Shown here in pieces: positions 1 to 7,343 of a stretch of DNA of 20,521 nucleotides. The notes beneath the pieces were generated by a model. That model was not told the origin of the DNA. It saw only the letters and a program-made list of their open reading frames with translations, and ran no database searches. Position 1 is the stretch's first letter, and each line of letters starts with the position of its first letter. The position numbers and the translations under genes are program-made. The stretch is from an uncultured Eubacterium sp. Its GTDB lineage: Bacteria; Bacillota; Clostridia; Lachnospirales; Lachnospiraceae. Location: the NCBI GenBank assembly GCA_934317205.1, contig CAKREL010000040.1, positions 1 through 20,521 on the forward strand, written 5' to 3'.

Positions 1-48
1 TTAGCAATTTATAGAATGAAACGTAAGAAAGGAAGGCTGTCAGGATGA
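1..48 (+). CDS. C-terminal end of an unidentified upstream gene (partial)
   Basis: Frame 1 is open from the first base and stops with TGA at 46-48, giving a 15-residue basic tail ending RKKGRLSG. The stop overlaps the pyrC start as ATGA, the usual arrangement for translationally coupled operon genes, so an upstream operon member probably ends here. The product cannot be identified from so few residues. The frame could also be open by chance. Confidence 0.4.
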   Translation, partial: LAIYRMKRKKGRLSG

Positions 49-1322
49 TACTTTTGATAAAAAACGGAACCGTGATCAATCCGGGAGACAAGACAATCAC
101 AAAGGCAGATGTTCTGGTAAAAGACGGAAAAGTGACAAAGATTGCGCCGACGATAAAAGAAAAGGCAGATGATATGATCGATGCAAAGGGATGTTATGTA
201 ATGCCTGGCTTCATTGATCTGCATGTGCATCTGCGTGATCCGGGACTCGAGTATAAAGAGGATATTGCGACCGGAGGTGCCGCTGCACTTCATGGCGGAT
301 TTACGACGATCGTAGCGATGCCAAATACAAAACCGGTGGCAGACAGACCGGATGTGATCAATTATGTCAAACACAAAGCAGAAGCGGTCACTAAAGTTCA
401 TGTGCTCCAGGCCGGAGCTGTGACAAAAGGTCAGAAAGGGCAGGAACTCTCAGATATCCGTGGAATGGCAGCAGCAGGAAGCCCGGCAATCAGCGAGGAT
501 GGCAAATCTGTTATGAATGCACAGCTTTACCGGGAAGGTATGAAAATTGCAGCAGAAGAAGGAATGGCAGTGTTGGCACACTGTGAAGACATTAACATGG
601 TACATGGTGGTGTGTTGAATGCGGATGCGAAATCAAGAGAACTTGGATTTGCCGGCATTACGAACTCTGTAGAAGATGTCATAGTAGCAAGAGACATTTT
701 GCTGGCAAAAGAGACAGGTGTGCGTCTGCATCTGTGTCACTGCTCCACAAAAGACAGTGTGAGCATGGTAGAACTTGCAAAGAAAGAAGGACTTCCGGTA
801 ACAGCAGAAGTGTGTCCGCATCATTTTTGCATGACTTCTGATGATATCACAGAAGATGATGCAAATTATAAAATGAACCCGCCACTTCGTACCAAAGAGG
901 ATGTGGAGGTATTAAAGAAAGGTCTGGCTGATGACATCATGGATGTGATCGCAACCGATCATGCTCCGCATGCAGCAAGTGAGAAAGATCAGGGAATTCA
1001 GAAAGCTCCATTTGGAATTGTCGGATTGGAGACAGCAGCTGCTCTCACTTATACAGAACTGGTAAAACCGGGAATTCTGACTCCGATGCAGATGGCAGAA
1101 AAGATGAGTTATAATCCTGCAAAAGTACTTGGACTGAAAAAAGGTACTGTGGCAGAAGGAAGCTATGCTGATCTGACTATTTTCGATCCGGAGTGCGAGT
1201 GGGTGATCGATCCGGCAGAATTTTTGTCCAAGGGTAAAAACACACCTTTTGGCGGAAAAAAAGTGACTGGAAAAGTAAAAGCGACCATCGTAGACGGCGA
1301 GATTGCATATCTGGAGAAATAA
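45..1322 (+). CDS. pyrC: Dihydroorotase
   Basis: This enzyme cyclises N-carbamoyl-aspartate to dihydroorotate, step three of UMP synthesis in the cytosol. The 425-residue length fits the Firmicutes class I dihydroorotases of the amidohydrolase superfamily. The metal-binding motif HVHLRDPG is at residues 60-67 after a short beta-sandwich N-terminus, and the catalytic aspartate lies in ATDHAPH (D305). The C-terminus GEIAYLEK completes the composite beta domain. The start is preceded by AAAGGAAGG and overlaps the upstream TGA by three bases. It is the first complete gene of a pyrC-pyrF-pyrK-pyrD cluster. An 81-base gap with two small hairpins separates it from pyrF, so the two may differ in transcript level. 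Confidence 0.96.
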   Translation: MILLIKNGTVINPGDKTITKADVLVKDGKVTKIAPTIKEKADDMIDAKGCYVMPGFIDLHVHLRDPGLEYKEDIATGGAAALHGGFTTIVAMPNTKPVADRPDVINYVKHKAEAVTKVHVLQAGAVTKGQKGQELSDIRGMAAAGSPAISEDGKSVMNAQLYREGMKIAAEEGMAVLAHCEDINMVHGGVLNADAKSRELGFAGITNSVEDVIVARDILLAKETGVRLHLCHCSTKDSVSMVELAKKEGLPVTAEVCPHHFCMTSDDITEDDANYKMNPPLRTKEDVEVLKKGLADDIMDVIATDHAPHAASEKDQGIQKAPFGIVGLETAAALTYTELVKPGILTPMQMAEKMSYNPAKVLGLKKGTVAEGSYADLTIFDPECEWVIDPAEFLSKGKNTPFGGKKVTGKVKATIVDGEIAYLEK

Positions 1323-1324
1323 AA

Positions 1325-1372
1325 TAATGCCAAGGGCGTTCATGAACTAATAATGCCGAGGGCATTCTTGAA
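1325..1372 (+). repeat. Two tandem small hairpins between pyrC and pyrF
   Basis: Two near-identical 22-base units start at 1325 and 1351. Each folds as AATGCC, a three-base loop (AAG or GAG), then GGCRTT, followed by TTCWTGAA. Stems are 1326-1331/1335-1340 (one G-T pair) and 1352-1357/1361-1366 (perfect). There is no T-run after the second stem, so these look like processing, stability or dispersed-repeat hairpins rather than a strong terminator. Confidence 0.7.
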
Positions 1373-1403
1373 AAAATAATCATAAAGAGGAGAATAAAGT
1401 ACA

Positions 1404-2324
1404 ATGATCAACAAGTTAGTAGAAAAAATCAAAAAAACAGGTGCACCGATCGTAGTAGGCTTAGATCCGATGCTTTCTTATGTACCGGAGCATATTCAGA
1501 AAAAATCTTTTGCTGAGTATGGTGAGACACTGGAAGGTGCAGCAGATGCAATCTGGCAGTATAACAAACAGATTATCGACAGCACATATGATTTAATTCC
1601 GGCAGTAAAACCACAGATTGCCATGTATGAGCAGTTTGGTGTGGAAGGTCTGAAAGCATTCCAGAAAACCGTTGATTATTGTCATGAAAAAGATCTGGTT
1701 GTTATCGGTGATGTAAAACGTGGAGATATCGGTTCCACATCCGCAGCATATGCAGTCGGACATCTTGGAAAAGTACAGGTAGGAAGCAAGACATACAGCA
1801 CATTCAATGAGGATTTTGCAACTGTAAATCCATATCTTGGTACAGATGGCATCAAACCTTTTGCAGATGTATGTAAAGAGGAGAAAAAAGGTCTGTTTAT
1901 TCTTGTAAAAACATCCAATCCGTCCAGTGGTGAATTCCAGGATCGTTTGATTGACGGAAAACCGTTATATGAGCATGTGGCAGAGAAAGTTGCTGCATGG
2001 GGTGAAGATGTTATGGGCGATGAGTACAGCTATATCGGAGCCGTTGTAGGTGCTACTTACCCGGAAGTTGGTAAAGTATTACGTCAGGTAATGCCAAAGA
2101 GCTTCATTCTGGTACCGGGTTATGGTGCACAGGGTGGAAAAGGTAAGGATCTGACTCATTATTTCAATAAAGATGGTCTGGGAGCAATCGTTAATTCTTC
2201 CAGAGGTATTATTGCGGCTTACAAACAGGAGAAATATGCGCAGTTTGGAGCAGAGAACTTTGCTGATGCATCCCGTCAGGCTGTCATCGACATGATCGAA
2301 GATATTGCTTCCGCATTAAAATAA
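1404..2324 (+). CDS. pyrF: Orotidine 5'-phosphate decarboxylase
   Basis: It converts OMP to UMP, the last step of de novo pyrimidine synthesis. The catalytic signature DVKRGD is at residues 103-108, with K105 the expected catalytic lysine. The GLDPML motif near residue 20 and the phosphate-binding PGYGAQGG near the C-terminus fit the barrel fold. At 306 residues it belongs to the longer PyrF subfamily rather than the ~240-residue Bacillus type. GAGGAG lies about 12 bases before the ATG. Its stop overlaps the ribosome site of pyrK, indicating one transcript. Confidence 0.96.
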   Translation: MINKLVEKIKKTGAPIVVGLDPMLSYVPEHIQKKSFAEYGETLEGAADAIWQYNKQIIDSTYDLIPAVKPQIAMYEQFGVEGLKAFQKTVDYCHEKDLVVIGDVKRGDIGSTSAAYAVGHLGKVQVGSKTYSTFNEDFATVNPYLGTDGIKPFADVCKEEKKGLFILVKTSNPSSGEFQDRLIDGKPLYEHVAEKVAAWGEDVMGDEYSYIGAVVGATYPEVGKVLRQVMPKSFILVPGYGAQGGKGKDLTHYFNKDGLGAIVNSSRGIIAAYKQEKYAQFGAENFADASRQAVIDMIEDIASALK

Positions 2325-2334
2325 GGAGAATAAC

Positions 2335-3105
2335 ATGGCAGAAAAATTTAAAGAGCAGGCAATTGTGATCAGCCAGGAGCAGATCGCTCCGGAAATCTAC
2401 AGCCTGTGGATCAAGACAGATAAAATTGCGCAGTGTGCAAAGGCAGGACAGTTTATTTCTATTTACTGTGATGACGGAAGCAGATTGCTTCCACGACCGA
2501 TCAGCATTTGTGAAATCGACAAAGCAGATTCCGCACTGCATCTGGTATATCGTATTGCTGGTAAAGGTACAGCAGAATTTTCAGAAAAACAGACAGGAGA
2601 CCATCTGTCAGTGTTGGGACCACTTGGAAACGGTTTTCCATTAAAAGGGAAAAAAGCATTTCTGATCGGTGGTGGAATCGGTATTCCGCCAATGTTGGAA
2701 CTTGCAAAGCAGTTAAATTGTGAGAAACAGATTATTTTAGGATATCGCAACAGCGATATGTTCCTTCTGGATGCGTTTAAAAAACAGGGCGAAGTATATA
2801 TCGCCACAGAAGACGGTAGTGTCGGAACAAAAGGAAACGTACTGGATGCGATTCGTGAAAATGCACTGGATGCAGAAGTGATCTATGCATGTGGCCCAAC
2901 TCCGATGCTTCGTGCATTGAAAAATTATGCCGCTGAAAATAATATCGAGTGTTGGATCTCCATGGAGGAGAAAATGGCTTGTGGTATCGGTGCATGCCTT
3001 GCCTGCGTATGTAAATCAAAAGAAGTAGATGGACATACCAATGTACATAACAAACGTGTCTGCAAAGAAGGCCCGGTATTTTTAGCAGAGGAGGTAGAAC
3101 TGTAA
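2335..3105 (+). CDS. pyrK: Dihydroorotate dehydrogenase electron transfer subunit
   Basis: PyrK is the iron-sulfur flavoprotein subunit that passes electrons from dihydroorotate oxidation by PyrD to NAD+. The 256-residue protein has an FAD-binding RPIS motif at 54-57, a nucleotide-binding GGGIGIPP stretch at 112-119 and a [2Fe-2S] site at C216, C221, C224 and C243. AAGGAG overlapping the pyrF stop lies 6-7 bases before ATG. The stop and the pyrD start overlap as TAATG, so PyrK and PyrD are probably translationally coupled, as suits a stable heterotetramer. Confidence 0.96.
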   Translation: MAEKFKEQAIVISQEQIAPEIYSLWIKTDKIAQCAKAGQFISIYCDDGSRLLPRPISICEIDKADSALHLVYRIAGKGTAEFSEKQTGDHLSVLGPLGNGFPLKGKKAFLIGGGIGIPPMLELAKQLNCEKQIILGYRNSDMFLLDAFKKQGEVYIATEDGSVGTKGNVLDAIRENALDAEVIYACGPTPMLRALKNYAAENNIECWISMEEKMACGIGACLACVCKSKEVDGHTNVHNKRVCKEGPVFLAEEVEL

Positions 3106-4007
3106 TGAATACAAAAGTAACAATTGCAGGAGTCACATTTGATAATCCGGTTATGGTTGCCTCCGGTACATTCGGTTCCGGTGAGGAATTTTCAGAATTT
3201 GTAGATTTGAACCGTCTGGGTGCTGTAGTTACAAAAGGAGTGGCAAATATTCCGTGGCCGGGTAATCCGACACCGCGAATTGCAGAGGTGTATGGTGGCA
3301 TGCTTAATGCGATAGGTTTGCAGAACCCAGGTATTGACGTATTTGTATCCAGAGACATTCCGTTTTTGAAAAAATATGATACAAAGATCATCGTAAATGT
3401 ATGTGGAAAATCTACAGAAGATTATTGTGAGGTTGTAGAGCGTCTGGCAGATCAGCCGGTAGATATGCTGGAGATCAATATTTCCTGCCCAAATGTCAAA
3501 GAGGGAGGAATCGCTTTTGGTCAGGATCCGAAAGCTGTTGAGGCAATCACCCGCGAGGTAAAAAAACATGCAAAACAGCCGGTGATCATGAAACTGAGCC
3601 CGAATGTTACAGATATCACAGTGATGGCAAAAGCAGCAGAGGCTGGCGGTGCAGATGCACTGTCCCTGATCAACACGCTGACTGGTATGAAAATTGATGT
3701 TAACAAACGTACCTTTGCGATTGCAAACAAAACAGGAGGTCTGTCTGGTCCGGCGGTACACCCAATCGCAGTCCGCATGGTATACCAGGTAGCCAATGCT
3801 GTAAACCTTCCAATCATCGGAATGGGAGGTATCCAGAATACAGAGGATGCACTGGAACTGATGCTGGCAGGTGCAACTGCAGTCAGTGTCGGAACTGCCA
3901 ATTTTGCAAATCCAATGGTTACTATGGAAATTGTGGATGGCATTGAGCAGTATATGCAGATGCATGGTATTGTGGATATCAATGAACTGATCGGTGCCGT
4001 AAAATAA
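3105..4007 (+). CDS. pyrD: Dihydroorotate dehydrogenase, class 1B catalytic subunit
   Basis: PyrD oxidises dihydroorotate to orotate using FMN. The 300-residue barrel carries the class 1 catalytic cysteine in NISCPNVKEGG (C128), rather than the serine of class 2 enzymes. It also has the FMN-contacting stretches MKLSPNV and GMGGI. GAGGAGGT lies inside the end of pyrK. Class 1B is confirmed by the adjacent pyrK. In many Clostridia pyrE follows pyrD. Here the next sequence is a long palindromic element and then a transporter, so orotate phosphoribosyltransferase must be encoded elsewhere. No conventional terminator with a T-run follows. Confidence 0.96.
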   Translation: MNTKVTIAGVTFDNPVMVASGTFGSGEEFSEFVDLNRLGAVVTKGVANIPWPGNPTPRIAEVYGGMLNAIGLQNPGIDVFVSRDIPFLKKYDTKIIVNVCGKSTEDYCEVVERLADQPVDMLEINISCPNVKEGGIAFGQDPKAVEAITREVKKHAKQPVIMKLSPNVTDITVMAKAAEAGGADALSLINTLTGMKIDVNKRTFAIANKTGGLSGPAVHPIAVRMVYQVANAVNLPIIGMGGIQNTEDALELMLAGATAVSVGTANFANPMVTMEIVDGIEQYMQMHGIVDINELIGAVK

Positions 4008-4031
4008 AACCTTGTTTATCTCGGTGTAAAG

Positions 4032-4225
4032 GGCAAATCTGAAGCAGAAATCCAGACAGACACGGATGATTTTCTACCTCCGCTGCGCCGCTTATCTCCG
4101 CCTCCTCCCGCGAACTCGCACGCAAAAACAGCGTGCTCAGACACACTCACGGAGGCGGGCTATGCTCGCTGCGGTGACGAAAATCAACCTACCGTCTTGT
4201 CTTGGATTTTGCTTTCAGATTTGCC
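4032..4225. mobile_element. MITE-like long imperfect palindrome
   Basis: The ~194-base block is an imperfect inverted repeat over its full length. The outer arms GGCAAATCTGAA (4032-4043) and TTCAGATTTGCC (4214-4225) pair perfectly over 12 bases. Inner arms around 4065-4087 and 4167-4189 share TGATTTTC...CCGC. The centre is GCACGC-AAAAACA-GCGTGC (4118-4136). The symmetry axis is near 4128. The interior is clearly richer in G+C than its flanks. A weak extension of the arms reaches about 4026 and 4233. I see no transposase and no clear target duplication. It could be a non-autonomous transposon, or a dispersed hairpin that also ends the pyr transcript. Confidence 0.65.
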
Positions 4226-4269
4226 TATTTTACGTGATGGTACCGCGTGTCACACATGCTAATTAAATT

Positions 4270-5445
4270 ATGAAAAAGAAATATAAAAGTACCATGTATG
4301 CCTGCTTTATCGGGTACATTGTGCAGGCAATTGTAAATAATTTTGTACCGTTATTGTTTGTAACATTCCAGAATAGTTATCAGATTCCGCTATCAAAAAT
4401 TACATTGTTGATTACGATTAATTTTGTGATTCAGCTCATTATTGATCTGGCTTCTGCAGGATTTATGGATCGCTTAGGATATCGGTTCTCTGTGATTCTG
4501 GCACATATCTGTTCGGCAGCTGGTTTGATTGCATTGACAATTTTGCCGGATATATTTGCGGATCCGTATGTCGGAATCCTTCTGGCAGTAGCGATTTATG
4601 CGGTTGGCGGAGGCCTCATTGAAGTATTGATCAGTCCAATCATCGAGGCATGCCCGACGGACCACAAGGAGAGTGCTATGAGTCTGCTGCATTCTTTTTA
4701 TTGTTGGGGACATGTGGGCGTAGTGCTGATTTCCACGTTATTTTTTACTGTGTGTGGCATTGCAAACTGGAAGATACTGACTCTGATATGGGCGGTTATT
4801 CCAGTTGCAAATATGATTCTTTTTACAAGAGTGCCAATCTATTCTCTGAACGAAGACGGAAAGCAGGGCTTGAATTTAAAAGAATTGTTTGCCAAAAAGG
4901 TATTCTGGCTACTGATGCTTATGATGCTCTGTGCCGGTGCCAGTGAACAGGCGGTCAGTCAGTGGGCATCAACTTTTGCGGAAAAAGGACTTGGGGTCAG
5001 CAAGACTATTGGAGATCTGGCAGGTCCGATGTCTTTCGCCTTCCTGATGGGAATTTCCCGTCTGATTTATGGAACATACGGGGAACGGATCAATTTGGAA
5101 AAATTTATGAAATTTAGTACAGTATTGTGCAGCGTTTCCTATTTGTGCATTGCGTTTGTGCCAAATCCAGTGGCAGGACTGGTTGGCTGTGGTGTCTGCG
5201 GTTTTTCTGTGGGAATCATGTGGCCGGGAACGTTCAGTAAGGCATCGGCGACCATCCGAAATGGTGGAACAGCAATGTTTGCCATGCTGGCGTTAGCCGG
5301 TGACGTAGGCTGCTCCGGAGGACCGACACTGGCCGGATTTGTGTCCAGTGCAGCTGGAAATAATCTGCATATGGGAATCTGTGCGGCACTGGTATTTCCA
5401 GTTCTGATACTGTGTAGTTTACTGGTTGAAAAACGGAATCTTTAA
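4270..5445 (+). CDS. Major facilitator superfamily transporter
   Basis: This 391-residue protein is almost entirely hydrophobic, with about 12 membrane segments. The loop between segments 2 and 3 has MDRLGYR (from about residue 64), a form of the MFS motif A. A more hydrophilic central loop near residues 190-215 separates two six-helix halves. The substrate cannot be told. No convincing Shine-Dalgarno sequence precedes the ATG at 4270, and M9 (4294) is an alternative start. The gene lies just 45 bases from the palindromic element, which may have replaced its original leader. Its TAA overlaps the stop of the convergent mobA-mobB gene by four bases. Confidence 0.88.
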   Translation: MKKKYKSTMYACFIGYIVQAIVNNFVPLLFVTFQNSYQIPLSKITLLITINFVIQLIIDLASAGFMDRLGYRFSVILAHICSAAGLIALTILPDIFADPYVGILLAVAIYAVGGGLIEVLISPIIEACPTDHKESAMSLLHSFYCWGHVGVVLISTLFFTVCGIANWKILTLIWAVIPVANMILFTRVPIYSLNEDGKQGLNLKELFAKKVFWLLMLMMLCAGASEQAVSQWASTFAEKGLGVSKTIGDLAGPMSFAFLMGISRLIYGTYGERINLEKFMKFSTVLCSVSYLCIAFVPNPVAGLVGCGVCGFSVGIMWPGTFSKASATIRNGGTAMFAMLALAGDVGCSGGPTLAGFVSSAAGNNLHMGICAALVFPVLILCSLLVEKRNL

Positions 5446-6620
5446 ATTCTTGTTGGAGTTCGTTTCTGCTTGTTCCGAATTACCCTAAACAAGAATTCTG
5501 CCAATTTCATTGGCTCAGTTATATCAAAAACCGGTAGATTTTCGGGTGCAGGATCATACGGAAAATCAGTAACATAGGCAATAGTATTTTCAAGGTTGCC
5601 GACTGGTGTCTCATGATACCCTCTGCGCAGTAACTGAATTTTTGGCTGGGAGCCAAATTTGTAGCCTTCAATTAAAATAAGATCTACATTATGGACATCA
5701 GAAAGTAATTGCTTCAGAGATGGTTCCCCGACAGTATGTGTACGCATCCGCACAGTCTGTTCCGGACCGTTCAAAATCATGGTGTCTACCCCAGCTTTTC
5801 GCAGACGATAACTGTCTTTTCCGGGCTGATCAATTTCAAAACCATGAGCATCGTGCTTGATCATTGCAATGCGAAGTCCTTTTTCTTTCAGACAGGCAAC
5901 CAGTTTTTCCAGATAGGTTGTTTTTCCTGTGCCTGATTTTGCAGAGAATGAGACATAAGGAATAGTCTGTTCTGCCTGCGGAATAAAATCCGTGGGAAAC
6001 AGCGCAGGCTGTCTTTCTGCAAGCATCTGTAAGGCATGATAGTAGGATTGCATATCATTCATATTATAAAAGTGCTCCTGTGGAACAAGAATGTCAGCGA
6101 TGATAGTCTGTTCTGGTGTCAGAAGCTGACGCAGACGGTAGTTTTTGGTCTGTATCATGTGTTCAATGTTCGGAAGACAGTTTTTTGTATAAGCGGCAGA
6201 AAGAGGCTGTTTGCCTCGAGTCGGATGCATAAGCACGCAGGCATATTTTGTAGGATCAGCGTCAATGGATTGTGCTAACATCTGGCATAAGGAAAGAGCG
6301 GCATCTGTGTTTGTAAATGGGGCATCTACCGGTGTGAAAAACAATAGATCTTCAGAAACAGCAGAAAGACAGCTGTATAATCCACCCAGAGGACCGATTT
6401 TTTCGACGCGGTCAGGAATAGCGGTACAGTTTAGTTTCGCTGCCTGATTAATCCAAAAATCCGTCATTTCCGGAACGGATAAATATATTTTTTCGAAATT
6501 CGGGCGAAAGCGGCGCACCTGATATTCAATCAGGGTGTATTCACCAAAAGGCAGAAAAGCCTTGTTTGTGCCCATACGTGTGCTGAGTCCTCCGCAGAGA
6601 AGGACAAGTGCGTGTGTCAT
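5442..6620 (-). CDS. mobAB: MobA-MobB fusion: molybdenum cofactor guanylyltransferase with MobB GTP-binding domain
   Basis: The N-terminal half (about 1-200) is a MobA nucleotidyltransferase that transfers GMP to molybdopterin. It has LCGGLSTRMGTNK at 8-20, the sugar-nucleotidyltransferase signature, and a metal-site motif PVDAPF around D99. The C-terminal half (about 220-392) is MobB-like with a P-loop AKSGTGKTT at 227-235 and the downstream LILIEGYK motif. The first P-loop position is Ala rather than the usual Gly. The fused form occurs in anaerobic Firmicutes. It implies that this organism makes MGD-type molybdoenzymes, none of which is in the window. AAGGAG lies 8 bases before the ATG. 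The tail overlaps the MFS gene. Confidence 0.92.
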   Translation of the reverse strand: MTHALVLLCGGLSTRMGTNKAFLPFGEYTLIEYQVRRFRPNFEKIYLSVPEMTDFWINQAAKLNCTAIPDRVEKIGPLGGLYSCLSAVSEDLLFFTPVDAPFTNTDAALSLCQMLAQSIDADPTKYACVLMHPTRGKQPLSAAYTKNCLPNIEHMIQTKNYRLRQLLTPEQTIIADILVPQEHFYNMNDMQSYYHALQMLAERQPALFPTDFIPQAEQTIPYVSFSAKSGTGKTTYLEKLVACLKEKGLRIAMIKHDAHGFEIDQPGKDSYRLRKAGVDTMILNGPEQTVRMRTHTVGEPSLKQLLSDVHNVDLILIEGYKFGSQPKIQLLRRGYHETPVGNLENTIAYVTDFPYDPAPENLPVFDITEPMKLAEFLFRVIRNKQKRTPTRI

Positions 6621-6662
6621 AATTTAACTCCTTAATAGTTTAACGCAGAATAAGCAAAGCGA

Positions 6663-6710
6663 CTGCGTTCATGAGCAAGTAGCGAAAGCGGACTGCGAAT
6701 GTCCGCTTTA
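6663..6710 (+). repeat. Dispersed 48-base hairpin repeat, copy 1
   Basis: This block matches 11644-11691 in the same orientation at 47 of 48 positions. It starts CTGCGTTCATGAGC and ends in a perfect hairpin, AAAGCGGAC (6685-6693), loop TGCGAAT, GTCCGCTTT (6701-6709). Just upstream, AACGCAG pairs with CTGCGTT (6663-6669), giving a second stem. It lies between the divergent mobAB and Nudix genes. It has no coding capacity. Confidence 0.85.
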
Positions 6711-6833
6711 AATACATATTTTAAATACATATGTTGAGTATATTCCAAAGGATATGCAAAAAGCAATAGAAAAAGTATGATGAATGCGTAAGTGTTTAGA
6801 TTTTTACAAAATGGAAAAAGGTGGAAATGTATT

Positions 6834-7292
6834 ATGCGACTTACAACTTTATGTTATATAGAAAAAGATGGAAAATATCTGATGCTTCATCGGACGAAAA
6901 AGAAAAATGATGAGAATCATGATAAATGGATTGGGGTAGGTGGAAAGTTTGAAGCAGGAGAATCACCGGATGAGTGTGTGATCCGTGAGGTAAAAGAAGA
7001 AACAGGATTGACATTGATAAAGTATCAGTTTCGTGGAATTGTGACGTTCTGTTCGGATGAATGGGAGGATGAGTATATGCATCTTTTTACTGCGACAGAG
7101 TTTGAAGGAGAACTGGCAGAATGCAATGAAGGTACACTGGAATGGGTGGAGAAAGAAAAGGTGTTGTCGCTTCCGACATGGGAGGGAGATCATCTGTTTT
7201 TAGAGCGTCTGTTGTCGGATGAACCGCAATTTTTTTCACTGAAAGTTGTGTATGAAGGAGACAGACTGGCGAATTGGAAATTCAATAATTAA
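6834..7292 (+). CDS. Nudix hydrolase (MutT-like, 8-oxo-dGTP diphosphatase type)
   Basis: This small pyrophosphohydrolase probably cleans nucleotide pools. The Nudix box runs from GGKFEAGE to REVKEETGL at residues 37-59 and has the full Gx5Ex7REUxEExGU pattern with its metal-binding glutamates. I chose ATG 6834, giving 152 residues starting MRLTTLCYIEK, because GGTGGA lies 9 bases before it and the homologous fold begins there. An in-frame GTG at 6792 would add 14 residues of poor quality. The stop codon overlaps the first bases of a strong terminator shared with the convergent amylase gene. The substrate is inferred from family resemblance only. Confidence 0.9.
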   Translation: MRLTTLCYIEKDGKYLMLHRTKKKNDENHDKWIGVGGKFEAGESPDECVIREVKEETGLTLIKYQFRGIVTFCSDEWEDEYMHLFTATEFEGELAECNEGTLEWVEKEKVLSLPTWEGDHLFLERLLSDEPQFFSLKVVYEGDRLANWKFNN

Positions 7293-7336
7293 AAATTCCC
7301 TGCTTTTTTGCGTATGCAAATTGGCAGGGAATTTTT
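7291..7336. terminator. Bidirectional intrinsic terminator between Nudix and GH13 genes
   Basis: A perfect 13-base stem, AAAAATTCCCTGC (7291-7303) with GCAGGGAATTTTT (7324-7336), has A and T tracts on both sides. It therefore works as a terminator in either direction. It serves the rightward Nudix gene and the leftward glycosidase gene. Confidence 0.88.
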
Positions 7337-7343
7337 GTAATAA

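Noticed and set aside
3192..3965. Long minus-strand frame opposite pyrD (257 codons)
   Set aside because: It is antisense to a clearly conserved gene. It is rich in His, Cys and Ile as typical of antisense shadows and has no ribosome site.
4066..4266. A 66-codon plus-strand frame rich in Arg over the palindromic element
   Set aside because: It reads straight through both arms of the inverted repeat, has no ribosome site, and its composition follows the GC-rich repeat. It is a shadow of the element.
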